DNA of 64,000 nucleotides from Piezodorus guildinii (taxonomy: Eukaryota > Arthropoda > Insecta > Hemiptera > Pentatomidae): NCBI GenBank assembly GCA_023052935.1, contig CM041294.1:27702641-27766640 (forward strand), given 5' to 3'. The notes beneath the pieces were generated by a model, which did not search any database, was not told the origin of the DNA, and saw only the letters and a program-made list of their open reading frames with translations. The translations under genes were made by a program, and so were the position numbers. Shown here one piece after another: positions 44,254 to 55,458 of the stretch. How positions within the stretch are numbered: the first letter of the stretch is position 1; each line of letters opens with the position of its first letter.

Positions 44254-44263
44254 AATAATAATA

Positions 44264-44433
44264 ATGAGTTACCACACACACACACAGACCTTTTTTGCGG
44301 GACTTGGTTATTTGGACTATATTGTTGGACCATTGGTTATTGGACCATAAAACGTGTATTTCCGTTGAAAACTGGTATTCGAAAATTTTCATGATCGCAA
44401 TACTTCCCCTTGCTATATATAGTAAGTGAAAGT
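44264..44433 (+). mobile_element. HLN, 3' part (after RTE)
   Basis: Begins with the right target-duplication copy ATGAGTTACCAC, then (CA)n, TTTTTTGCGGGACTTGG, TTCATGATCGCAATACTTCC and the 3' hairpin ending AGTAAGTGAAAGT at 44433. Confidence 0.8.
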
Positions 44434-44809
44434 AAAACAAATTATAATTAGTCACGATGTAATCAATATATTATTAATTATACAGGCTCTAATTTCTATT
44501 CCGTTAAGCTTAATTTAGATTCTACAGATCAAATAGACTAAATAATTAATTCATTTCTAAGCCACACGGTCTAAAATTGGTTTCGAACCTAAAATTATAA
44601 TTATAAAATGCTCTATTTCAATTTGCTATTGACAGGTTCATGTACATGTATAATTTCATCTAAGTTTATCTCTCTTTAAACTCATAATCATATTTTTAAC
44701 TGATGCTATCCCATTTTATGTTATATGAAGCTATAATTGAATAGTTATATTTAAAATATTTGCTGAAATATCAGGAATGTTTGTATACATACATATTTAT
44801 AAATATTGT
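44434..44809. other. no feature recognised
   Basis: AT-rich gap. Confidence 0.3.
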
Positions 44810-44845
44810 TTGTTCTCGACCGTTAATTCAACTGATGGATAAGGG

Positions 44846-45050
44846 TTGCGGTCACTAAGAAAACACACCAATGAGACAAACTGATTTTATTTGTTTGCCG
44901 ACGTTTCGGCCTACGTTGTGGACCTTTATCAGGACTGGCTCCGAAATAGTAGCCCAAGAACGTCAAGAAACACCGGTACACAAATGAAATAAGTTTGACT
45001 TATTGATGAGTTTTATATGTGATCGCACCCCCAAACAACTTTTCCACATA
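44846..45050. repeat. foldback repeat FB3 (decayed) with hammerhead-like motif
   Basis: GGGTTGCGGTCACTAAGAAA...GATTTTATTTG on the left is mirrored imperfectly by CAAATGAAATAAGTTTGACT...GTGATCGCACCCCC on the right. Just inside the left arm the minus strand reads CTGATAAAGGTCC, a loop, GGCCGAAACGTCGG. Only one hammerhead-like motif survives. Confidence 0.55.
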
Positions 45051-45145
45051 TACCTCCATCGCTGATAGTTTTCGATGGATCTCGATGTCTAGTCAATTAA
45101 TAATGTATTGTTGTGGATGTAATTAGTTGACCGTTGAGAATTACT

Positions 45146-45407
45146 GGAAGGAATTAGTTCGGGTGGCGGTCATTAAATGAAACAACTGAATAGTTTCAAC
45201 TATTTTATTGTTTGCCAACGTTTCGACCCCCTTTGTGGGTCATCATCAGGGCGCATGGTGGGAGAATGGAAACTCAACTGTTTCCATTCTCCCACCATGC
45301 GCCCTGATGATGACCCACAAAGGGGGTCGAAACGTTGGCAAACAATAAAATAGTTGAAACTATTCAGTTGTTTCATTTAATGACCGCCACCCGGACTAAT
45401 TCCTTCC
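45146..45407. repeat. foldback repeat FB4, 128-bp arms, hammerhead-like in both
   Basis: Arms 45146-45273 and 45280-45407 around a 6-nt loop TCAACT, with a single mismatch seen (AGTTCGGG versus AGTCCGGG). Each arm contains CGCCCTGATGATGACCC, a loop, GGGGGTCGAAACGTTGGC. GCC before CTGATGA can pair with GGC after GAAACGTT as stem I. Stem II is GACCC/GGGTC with one unpaired T after CTGATGA. Confidence 0.85.
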
Positions 45408-46073
45408 AATAATGTATTGTGTTTGGACAACGTTTCGAGAATTTACTGTTAATATTCATGCGAATTTAAAACATATATTGTCCTACATAGAAGTATAGTT
45501 TCTTACATTATGAATATTAAATAAACTTAGCCTAAACAAAATTGTTTATTTATCGACTGAACATCGAGAACCGTAGGACAATTATATATAAATAACTATG
45601 CATTTATTTTGATCATATCTATAAAACATTTTATGCTAGAAATCTGACAACCTAAAAATATGATGTTAAAGTTCATTACACCCTCGCCTTTCTCCCGTTT
45701 GCGAAGGGTGTTTCTCAGGGCAACCTGTTTCCTCCCTTTTGTCCTTGATATACACCATGTCTCATTGAAACGATGTCTCTTTGTATTTGTATCTGCCATT
45801 GTTTATCTTGCGGGCGCGTGTACAAACCCGTTTCCACAACTTCAACCTTTGTTTGACAACCATACGCTAAACTGTCACTCGTCGATTATCTGTAGGAAGA
45901 TAAACTCAGTTTTAGATGGTGTGAAGAGTTTTAATAAATTTCATACTTCATCAAATGGGAAGTCTTCTTCTTTATTTTTACTAACCTATAATTGTGTAAA
46001 ATCTGAATCCGGAATCTCAACAACAATGTAAGAGTGGAGGTCTCTGATTCCAATAACTATGTGACTTATTTTT
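45408..46073. other. unassigned; 123-codon + frame at 45660-46031
   Basis: The frame has segments FVLDIHHVSLKRCLFVFVSA and LFDNHTLNCHSSIICR and no assigned domain. In another frame KGVSQGNLFPPF resembles an RT motif B, so this may be a decayed LINE. Confidence 0.25.
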
Positions 46074-46963
46074 ACTTTAACTTACTATATATAGTAAGAG
46101 AAAGTATTGCGATCGTGAAAATTTTCGAATTCCAGTTTTCAACGGAAATAAACATTTTAGGGTTCCCTGATTCCAAATAACCAAATCCCGCAAAAAGGTC
46201 TGTGTGTGTGGTAACTCCCGGGCGGAAACAAAAAGTCATATGAAACTGAAATTTCATATTTAAGACAAATATACGCCCGAGACGTTACAAAACCTTTTTC
46301 ATCAAAATGAGCTTACCAGAAGAGCCACTTTATACCATTCATTTCGCACCTTTTTATGATTTTCTTGAAAACGGTTCCGACGATTTTGTTTAAACTCGCT
46401 ATATCGATGTAAAATATAATGGGCTTTAATAGCGTTTAGGTTTCATTCGGATTAAAATGTTCTAACAGGGCTTAGATGCCGATATTTTAAATTTTCTTTC
46501 TTTAGAGTACCTTTAATTTTGTTTATTCTATAAAAATAACTATATTATCTTGTTACCACTGATGAAAAACAGGTAAATATATAAATTGAATGAATTCGAT
46601 AACCAACTAAAGGAAGAAACATAAAAAATATTTTTTGATGCAATTTTTCTTTTTTGAAAAATAAGAACAGTAATATACATGTATGATATACATGATATGA
46701 AAGCTAAAGATTTTAGAAAAATATATTATCTCATACACAAGCCTTTAAAAGTTAATAGAGAGTGATAAAAATCCGATAAAACTAGATAATTGTTTTAGAT
46801 AATAATATAATATGTTTTTCAATAAAATACATGTTTCTATATAAATTCAATTCAATTAATTCTTAAATAGTTTCAAGTATTTTTATCTATAACTGTATTT
46901 AAGAATTCTTTCATTGATTTTAAAAATGGAGGTAAGTGAAAGTCGTGTGTTGCCCGAACCAGA
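46074..46963 (-). mobile_element. HLN element, full length
   Basis: Hairpin ACTTTAACTTACTATATATA at the left, GCGATCGTGAAAATTTTCG, (GT)n, GGTAACTCCCGGGCGGAAAC, complete interior, and 5' terminus GTGTTGCCCGAACCAGA at 46963. One of the better preserved copies. Confidence 0.8.
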
Positions 46964-47689
46964 TTTTTTTATTTTCTGTTGGAATTATTTCCTTTATATC
47001 TAGTGTGTAAAGTGGCTCCCACAGTAAGTCATATTTCTCATGATTGCTCTCGATAAAGAAATAAAAGTAAAAATGGCAGATCTCTGAGGCATTGAGCGAC
47101 AATGAACAAACTATCAACAGTACCCGTCAATTGATTAAGAAGATTCGTTTATTTCAGCTTATCTAACTCAAAGTTTTGTTTATGTAAATTATGCTGTTAT
47201 ACAGTTCAACTTAATTTTTATTATTATTATTTATAGTTATTATTAATATTAATTTTACTTACATTTACTTGTTGCATTCCTTTTTACAGTTGTAAATTGC
47301 AATAAATATATTAAAATATTAGGTTTCTTTTTCTTTATTTTTTTTTCTTTCTTACCTATTCTTTTAATATTAATTCAGTCTCTTCATTGTTATTTTGATA
47401 TTGTATATTATTGATTTTACTATTGCTATAATTTTTTATTTTGTTATATTTTTTTCTACATATTTATTTATGGTATTTTATTTTTTTTTTATTCATTAAT
47501 ACTTTGTTTTATTTTTAAATAAAAAAAAATATATTTCTATTGAAATTTACAACTGTATATTATAATACAACAAGTAAATATGCTGATTATTGGTAAAATA
47601 TTTACATGAAAAAAGCATGAAGAGAAATGAAATTCCAAACAAATTTTAACAATTTAAAATGGATGTGTGCTATAAACGTTACAGCAAAT
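46964..47689. other. mostly unassigned; Jockey tails at 47250-47315 (+) and 47548-47590 (-)
   Basis: Two short Jockey 3' ends in opposite directions (TTACAGTTGTAAATTGCAAT; TTGAAATTTACAACTGTATA). They flank T-rich low-complexity DNA. Confidence 0.45.
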
Positions 47690-47935
47690 TTTTTGTCAGG
47701 CTTGTACAATTTTTTAATATATTTTCAAAATAAGAGTATAACATAGATGTGTAATAAGCCCTTATGGAGCTAAATATATAAGAAAAAAATATAATGTAAA
47801 AAACCAAGTAAATAGTAGAAGATAATGGAGAGTGGTAAACAACGCGGAAAGCTAACTTTTTGTTAAGTTACAATATATTATCTTAAATCATTTTTTCTAT
47901 CTAAAATCAATATTTTTATTTTTTCTACTTTAAAC
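47690..47935 (-). mobile_element. degenerate HLN fragment
   Basis: Weak match to the AATAAGAGTATAACATAGAT and GATAATGGAGAGTGGTAAA lines of reverse HLN. Confidence 0.35.
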
Positions 47936-47949
47936 TTTATTTACTATAT

Positions 47950-48005
47950 ATTCCCGATAACCCTTTGAGGCGCCTGAAAAGAAGGTGGCCTCGAGACCTG
48001 CTAAT
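47950..48005 (+). mobile_element. Jockey-clade LINE shard
   Basis: ATTCCCGATAACCCTTTGAG and GAAAAGAAGGTGGCCTCGAG, the conserved end of the Jockey ORF, without a tail. Confidence 0.55.
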
Positions 48006-48351
48006 GAAATAAATAAAGCTTTATTTGAAACTCTTGACTGCTATGTTTTGATCGGCTGCTTTTCTAAGGCAGCGGTAGCTTCAAAAACTAGCTTACTTAT
48101 ATATTTAGTCAATATATAAACTATATTTAATGATACCATTGGATCTCCTTTCCAAAGGTATCGTGTTTACCAATCCAATAGGTGGCATGCAGGGTAAGAT
48201 TGAAGTAAACAAGATTCAATTAATACAATGCTATAATTATTAATTTACACATCTCTATTATATTAACACATTTGCTAGAACTCTGATTGAGAATACTGAG
48301 GGACATTTTCACTACTACCTTTGCCATACAATATTACAAATAACGAGATAC

Positions 48352-48675
48352 CTATAAAACACTGTCGGCTGGCGAAGGTGGGATCATCTCAAGACGTCCA
48401 TTCTCTGCTTCATCCTCCAGCTGCTCTCAGAACCCCGACGGCCACCTCCTCTTCTTGTAGATAGAACCCGACTCACTCTTTTTGAGGATAAAACTTGACT
48501 GACTCTTTCCAATCTTCTCCTCATCGTCGTCACCTCGGGCGGGGCTGATCTGGTAAGTGCCCCATGCCGGGGGTCCTTTGTAATAGTGTCTAGGAAGTTT
48601 CCCGAGGTACATATTGCTGGGGGGCCCCATGGAGGTAAACGCCTTTTGATGTTTTGCCGACAAAGGTTTCTTAAT
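48352..48675 (-). other. candidate host exon or retropseudogene (unrecognised protein)
   Basis: A GC-richer island on the minus strand. From about 48675 the frame reads KPLSAKHQKAFTSMGPPSNM, LGKLPRHYYKGPPAWGTYQI, a DDDEEK acidic patch and KKRRWPSGF, then one TGA (48424-48426). It continues with coding-like residues EQLEDEAENGRLEMIPPSPA to TAG at 48352. First internal ATGs give GPPSN... starts. The low AT content and amino-acid mix are unlike the repeats. I do not recognise the protein. AG|GTATCT after the last stop could be a splice donor. Confidence 0.35.
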
Positions 48676-49371
48676 CTTTTATTGTTTAATATTAAAATTA
48701 TTTAATTATTAACTCCCCTCAGTATCCTCAATACATTACATAACATTAGTTTTAAGAAGAGGAGTAAGTTTGTGTCGCACAAAAACGACAAACATATTTC
48801 GTCAAAATTGATATTCTACAATTTTTAAATTATATTTAATTAATGACAGTTAATTGTATATAACCCAAAAAAAATATTTTTCATTATTTATTTGTTTTGA
48901 ATTTTATTTAACATTACTTCTTATTAAATCTATTATTATGATATTCCTAGGTTTTTTTCCGTTGAGCCTTCAGATAAAAAATTAAAATTACCTGATTCTA
49001 AATGTGGATTAGTAACCGAAATATATATTCATTAATCGAACGTAATAAGACATTTAATGTTAGAATAGAAAAAGAAAATGGTCCCTGATGAGGTTTTATT
49101 TACAAAATTGTAGTTTGCGAAGGAGGTCAGAGACATTACATCTGTCTGTATTTAGCTTCTCGGTCAGGGTCAGCTCATGTGAAACGTTTATTTAAACCAG
49201 TAGATTGAAATAATCTGATTCGGGAAAAAGCTGGAACATCCATTCAACACATTTGTAGGAAAAAAAAAAAAGACGAACTAAGAAAATTGTGATTATATTG
49301 AGATTTCCATTTACTTAAAATGTTAAAATACGTGTAACATGATATCTTTAGAAAAATCCATCAAGATTTTT
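48676..49371. other. no feature recognised
   Basis: AT-rich. No assignable frame. Confidence 0.3.
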
Positions 49372-50425
49372 TTTTATTAAATATTTTATTGATATTTGCA
49401 ACTGAAATTATAATGAATACAATAACTAAATGATCTAATTTATACTTGTGGGCATGAAAATGTCTTATGAAGAAACTACCCAGTGGTAGCACTTCAATGT
49501 CACACTAATGTAGTAGGTCTCGAGGCCATCGTCTTTTCAATCTCCTCCGAAGGTTGTCAGGAATAGATGGGAATGATAAGTTGCGTACAAGAGTATTCGG
49601 GTTGGTCGGGAGTTTGGAATAAAAAGAGGAATACCGGTTTCGGGATAGTTCTGCGACAAATGGGATATTTAGGTCATTAATTTTTATTTTATTCGTAACG
49701 AAATAAGGAGCATTTAGGATTTTGCGAAGGATTTTGGATTGAAAGGATTGGGTGCGAGAGGAATTAGATGGTTTAGTAAAACCCCAAAGCTCGATTCCAT
49801 ATGTCCTGATGGGTCTGATGATAGTAAAATAAATAAGTTTTTTGTAATAAATTGGATGTTTTGAACGTTTGTCGAGTGTGTTGTAGTAATCGGTATCTAC
49901 GGGCAGTTTCTTGTCGTTGAGAAGATAAACTTTATTCCTAGTTTGATTTTTTGAGATCTCGTATTAGGATTCCATGTAAGACGTTTGTCAAGATGGAGTC
50001 CTAGGTATCGGATTTCTTCGACAGGTATGAGTGGGGTATTATTAAAGGATACAGTGAGGCAGGAAGTCATCGGTTTCCGACGAAGGGTAAAGGTAATTTG
50101 GTGAGATATTTTAGGATTTATTTGTATCCTCCAGTTCTGACACCATTCGTCAATGGCTGTGATGTGGGACTGAATGGTTTGGGATGCAGCGTTTGGATCA
50201 TTCTGGATGGATAACATAAGTGTCATCCGTGTAAGTTGTGAGGACAGTGCTAGAATGGAGTGGGATATCAGCTGTATATACCATATAAAGGATGGGACCT
50301 AAGATACTACACTGAGGTACACCTGCAGACTGAGAAAATATGGAAAAGTAGGAGAGGTTATGATTTACTTTGAAGGTTCTATTAGTGATTTAGGAACGGA
50401 TTATCAGAAAGTATGTAGCGGCAAG
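49372..50425 (-). pseudogene. Jockey-clade LINE, RT to 3' end
   Basis: Reverse copy: SAGVPQCSILGPILY (motif B region), TTYTDDTYV (motif C with A-to-T change at YADD), SHITAIDEWCQNWRIQINP, VEEIRYLGLHLDKRLTWNPN, then decayed C-terminal sequence and a 3' end near 49372. The YTDD change and frameshifts make it inactive. Confidence 0.8.
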
Positions 50426-51449
50426 GAATTCAAGAATTTAATATTCAATTTTCATATATTGAAAGATAGCACTTGTTAATTAAATTTTCAAAACCTTACA
50501 AACACATTGGCATATGATCGAATATGTCATTATAATGATTGATCTAAGTTTAACAGCTATGTGACTGATGTGCTAAGAAAATCAATTTTTCAAATCGGTC
50601 TACAGTGACAAAAACTTTAGATTTAATTAATTGATTACTTATAAATCTCATCATTCATAAAATGATATGACGTTTAAAAAAACTTAATTTCTATTCTTAC
50701 TTATATATAACTGCCGTACAAAGGTTTGAGACCAGATACAGTTTACATTAATGAATCATGAATAACTTCTACGAATACTCAAACAATATATTTATAAAAT
50801 AAAAAAAAAAAAAATAAAAAATAAAAATAAAAAAAAAAAAACCTGTATCTCTACAACCCATGAAACTTCTAACGAGATAAAAAAAAAAAGAAATAATCGA
50901 TGTGATTTTTGTGTTTAGAGATTTATTTACAGTCTAGTAAACCTAACAGAAAATTTAGAAAATAAATTTTATTCCTAGTTTGATTAATTGAATTCTCGAC
51001 TACCAAGGTTGTAAAAAGATCGCTGCACAGGTAATTTTCGTGTAATTATCTTTTTAATAAAGAACGGTTAAAAATAATGAACTTTCCGTTGAATGGTGCA
51101 CGGCGGCCCACATAATACACAAAGAGAAAAAACTCAAATGCCAAAGTGCCACAAAACAAAAAAAAACAATCAAATCAATTGGTATAAACCGTAGGTGTTC
51201 TTAAGTGTTTTCCGGCAGTGTTTTTTAACTAACGTTCATAGTGATATGTTGTTTATCTGATTTACTTTTTTGATATTTTATTTAAATCTTTGTGTAATGT
51301 TGCTATGGTACTAATGAACGAATTAAAACCTGAATTAAATCGACTATTTAAAAAACAAATAATTATGCCCGAAAATCTTCTTTGGTTAAAAAACAAACAA
51401 AGCACGTTTTATTTTTTCCTAAACTTTTATTAGCATCGAATTCCCCTAA
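50426..51449. other. unassigned, with A-rich low-complexity at 50805-50890
   Basis: No frame or repeat assigned apart from A-rich tracts. Confidence 0.3.
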
Positions 51450-51780
51450 TACTAACAATTCTTCGTCAATCCTCAATGCTCCTTAATTGATCCGGAAGGA
51501 ACTCGTCCATAACGACCTTAATGTTCCATTAAGTTGCTGATTTGGCCCGAAACAGGTATCTCTTTTCTACTCTGTCCCACTAGTTTCAATCCTTCATTCC
51601 TCTTCAATTCATCATAATCCACCGATTATCTGATAAGAAAAATGCCCCGAGACCTTCTCTTTAAAATATATTAGTATTCCTGCAAGTGTTTCATGTCATT
51701 ATTTAACACTTTTCTCAAATTTACTCGATGTACTCAATAACAGTTTAAAATATCAATAAAATAATAAAAATAAATATTTC
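51450..51780 (+). pseudogene. Jockey-clade LINE 3' end
   Basis: CTCAATGCTCCTTAATTGAT, AACGACCTTAATGTTCC and CCCCGAGACCTTCTC lines of the Jockey C terminus, ending TAAAATATCAATAAAATAAT. Short and decayed. Confidence 0.6.
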
Positions 51781-51895
51781 GTTATGGTTTTTGAAATTTG
51801 AAGTATTTTGTTAGACTTTCAAGTTCAGACACACATGATTTTGAAGTCGAAAAAATCCCAATTTCCAAGATAAAAAAATTTACTATTTACCGTGA

Positions 51896-51900
<5 letters not shown>

Positions 51901-51952
<52 letters not shown>
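51901..51952. repeat. T52 homopolymer
   Basis: Fifty-two consecutive T. It could be a reverse poly(A) tail, but the adjacent + side is not a recognisable LINE 3' end. Confidence 0.9.
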
Positions 51953-51954
<2 letters not shown>

Positions 51955-52029
51955 CGTCTACAGCTCAAATGTTCACTATAAGTGACTACATTATTGATTT
52001 TGTTCATTTTTTTAAATTTATGGAAAACC

Positions 52030-54035
52030 ATTTCAGAAAACAGAGGACTATCAAGCGTACAGGGCACTCCGCAATCTGACTCAGGCAACAATCAGACAGG
52101 CAAAAACAAACTACTTTCACGCAGCCTTCTCCTCTACTCCCGATTCCAAGTCAAAATGGCAACTCCTCCGCAAATTCTCACTCTGCAAATCATCTTCCTC
52201 ACCATCATTCAAGTCTCATCCGATGAATTAAATTCTTACTTCTCATCCAACTCCCCTGATAATTCTACACCATCTCCTCCTGAGTTTTCAACCACCCCAT
52301 CATTTAACCCTGATAATTTTTATTTTTCCGATATCTCAACAACTGACCTTATAATCCTCTATTATGAAATCCCACACCAACTCCATAGGATTTGATGGAA
52401 TACCTGTCAAATTATGCCTTCCCGATATCCTACCAGTTCTTCCTTTATATACAAATTTTTCCCTTCAAAATTCCGTATTCCCTACTACTTGGAAAAAACG
52501 TGTTTCGAGAATAAACTCAACCCTACATTCCTAGACTACGCAATTTCCATTTATATACCTTTCAGACCTTAGAAAGAATAGTCCAACCACAATTGTCTAA
52601 CTTTATAAAAAAGTGTTGGAACTTCTTATCCTCTCCATACTGGTTTTCGACCCGGCTTTTCCACACAATCCGCCCTACTCAAAATCACTAGCGACATACA
52701 TACCGCATCGACGAAAAGAAACTGACAGTACTAATACTTCTGTACTTTAAAAAGCTTTTGACTCTCTTGATCACTCTATCCTTTTTTCCAAACTACGGTC
52801 TTTATCATTTCCAATACCTCTATTCATTGGTTTAAATCATTCCCTCTCTAACAGGACTCAAGCTGTCACCATCCCTAACCATCCTCTATCTTCTTTTCTT
52901 GCCCTTTCGGCAGGTGTGACCCAGGGTTCAAGTATATCTCATCTCCTTTTTAATTCCTATATCAATGATCTTCCCAATTCCATCCATCACTTATACGCTG
53001 GTGATTTAAAGATCTACTTATCCTTCTCTCCCTCTCTCAAGTAGCATTTGCCAATATTCAGGTAGACCTGGATAGAATCCGTGCCTGGACAACCCTGAAT
53101 AAACTAAGGCTAAATGTTCCAATTCCCTCCTCAGATCCCATACTAACCTCAATGTAACTCCATATTGCCCAATCTCCGAAGAACAATAAGTACCCTCAAT
53201 TTTTTCCATCGCTCCCGCCACCTTCTTCCACTATCCATCCGTAAGCTCCTTGTCTCCTCACTTATTTTCCCCCACTTTGACTACTGCTGCGGGGTATACG
53301 GTGGCTCTCGACTGTGCTCGAGGACGGGCTAAAGAAAATTATTAATACATTTTTAAGATTTGTCCTTGGCACACCGAAGAGGTCTCTTGTGACCCACTTA
53401 TACAATGAGTTAAAGTGGCTCCTTCCCCCAAACCGCAGACAATATTTTCTAGGATCATACCTTTATCAAAACATCAACTCCCAGCTATCTTCCTATATCC
53501 ACAGACTTCTGCAATGAAAATCGTCAGTCCGCTCGCTCCAAACTAGATCGCGCCATTCTGACCTTTATATTCCTGCCCACAGAACAAGAAGTTTTGATCA
53601 TTCCTTTCTTGTCCGCTCTACTACTCTCTGGAATTCCCTACCTACTTATATCCGCCATTCTTCTTCCCTACCATCATTCAAGTCCCAGCTGTTTGAGTAC
53701 CTATTATCATCTCAAACAGACGCTCCACAAGCCTGATATTTCAAATCAAATATCTATTCAAAAAGAAAATTTATTATTTACTGTTCATGTTTATGGATCA
53801 ATTATTATGAATTAGTTTCAATGTTAAGTTTTGTTCAACATATCAGAAGTGATTTTACTATTTTGTTTTATTTTAATCTACTTTTCTTCTTAAAGCTTTG
53901 TAAATAAGAATTAATTATAATCCTTTGGTCTTGTGGACAGACACATTGTATATATTAATTGTACATATCATATTGTTCTTAAGGTACCCAGTCCAAGAAT
54001 AAAAATTATTTTTCTATTCTATTCTATTGTAAGTA
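52030..54035 (+). pseudogene. CR1-like LINE, longest copy (pre-RT to 3' end)
   Basis: Pre-RT linker (ALRNLTQATIRQAKTNYFHA), SIGFDGIPVKLCLPDILPVL (RT motif 0/1), then in shifted frames LSAGVTQGSSISHLLFNSYI (motif B) and HHLYAGDLKIYLS (motif C, YADD changed to YAGD). C-terminal block RLVLGTPKRS/ELKWLLPPNRRQYFLG to FKSQLFEYLLSS, stop near 53735. The 3' UTR ends CCAGTCCAAGAATAAAAATT and a TTCTA tail near 54035. The catalytic change and many frameshifts make it inactive. The endonuclease is missing. Confidence 0.8.
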
Positions 54036-55458
54036 TTATCTTGTATTTATCCGTTTTATTTAGGAGGTTCAATGCATTATGTTTATTTATTTATATATGA
54101 TTGTGAATAATCATGTCATATTTATTTCGAGTATCGTGGAGAGTATTTCAAATGCAGAAAGTTCAAATCTCAGCTAAATGCCAAGAAGCAAAATATACCA
54201 CTCTGTCTGTGAAGTTTTATAGTTATTTTCTAATAGCCCTTGCCAAAGCTATTGACGTCAGAGTACAGTATTTTTGATCGAGAATAAAAGAGAAACAAAG
54301 GATGAAATATTGGTCTATAAATGCCTTAGGTTAGTCACGCGAGGTTTCCATTTCGTACAGCCTCCTTGACCACCGGCAAAGGATCTCTTCGCAGAACCGT
54401 TAAGATATGAATAACATTTCGTGAATAGCTTATCTTCTATTTCTAGTCCAGTATTTGCACCCGGAGGAGAGTCGTTAAAGTTCTATAAGGGGACTAAAAC
54501 TGCGTGTTTAACCCGGGTCGTTTGTGAACGCTAGTGCATACAGTGTCGAAATGCTGAGTTTTGGGAAGAAACCTCTCGAAATTCTTGTGAGTCTCACAAT
54601 TTAGTAATTTTTTAAATTGTCATAGACATATAATATTGTAATTTACTAAAAAAACAGTTAAATAATCACAAATTAATTTAAAATTTGAATTTTGAATCAA
54701 AAACACATAATTATACATTTTTCTACAGTAAATCAAATATGGACATTATGAATATTAATAACAGAAAGATTTGTAAGATTGTTACGGTTTTCAAACGTCA
54801 TTTAGGGTATTCTTTCCTGAAGGTTTATCAGTAAAATAAATTGCAATAAAGTTTTTCTTTATACGGAAAAACTAAATCTCCTAAAAGCTTAAAGCCGTGG
54901 ACGAATTTCCATCCATGTTCCACTTTAAAGTATACAAATGAACAGAACCAATTTCGATTTATTGACCAATTTATGTTCTCATATCTGCCGATGATAAAAT
55001 ATAAATGAATAGACATTATGAAAGCTAATTTCACTTTTCGATACGATGAACTGATATTCCAAAGCGATAAACTCTAAAACTCTAAATTTAAAGAAAAATA
55101 TTAATAATTTTGAATAACTAAAACAAAATGAGGAACAGAGAAAAAGAATTAAAATAAAAAAAATGTCTATACTGGTCTGTGATGAACATCGGTGGGATTC
55201 TTGATGGATAGTCGCGCGCTGCACTTTCAATAGGTCGCTGTGGCGATGTATATTGTAGCGGTGGTGGGTGGCTGGGTTGGCTTTAGTCTCAATATTAATT
55301 AAACAATGCACTTTGTAATAATAAAATACTGATAGCAGATGAGGTCTTGCTGGGAAAAAGAGGAGAGAGGAGTCGAGAGTAGGGACCACGCCATCGACCA
55401 TATGTTTTTAAAAACAATTGAATTGCTACTATTTTATAGCTACATTTAATGTTAAAAA
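54036..55458. other. unassigned; candidate first exon near 54551
   Basis: Not covered by any repeat recognised here. The stretch 54300-54590 is less AT-rich (see separate entry). The minus frame at 54979-55401 has no recognised domain. Confidence 0.3.
54551..54586 (+). other. candidate first coding exon ending in a splice donor
   Basis: ATG followed by eleven codons (MLSFGKKPLEIL) directly abutting GTGAGT, a strong splice-donor hexamer. It is preceded by a GC-richer 200 bp with a TATAAG at about 54484. Together these resemble a promoter and short first exon. No second exon was identified, so this is a weak call. Confidence 0.2.

Larger units (their letters stand above)
40953..44263 (+). mobile_element. 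full-length RTE-clade LINE (3.3 kb)
   Basis: A complete non-LTR retrotransposon: a GC-richer 5' UTR (40953-41189), an endonuclease domain, an RT domain, and a very short 3' UTR ending in (AAT)n (AAATAATAATA). It is flanked by the 12-bp target duplication ATGAGTTACCAC (40941-40952; 44264-44275). The architecture (AP endonuclease plus RT in one protein, short 3' UTR with simple-repeat tail) is that of the RTE clade. Composition is visibly less AT-rich than the surroundings. One extra A near 42104-42111 splits the coding region in two. It is the least decayed element in the window. Confidence 0.9.

Noticed and set aside
51798..52079. 93-codon frame with a long Phe run
   Set aside because: The Phe run is the T52 homopolymer at 51901-51952; not a credible protein.
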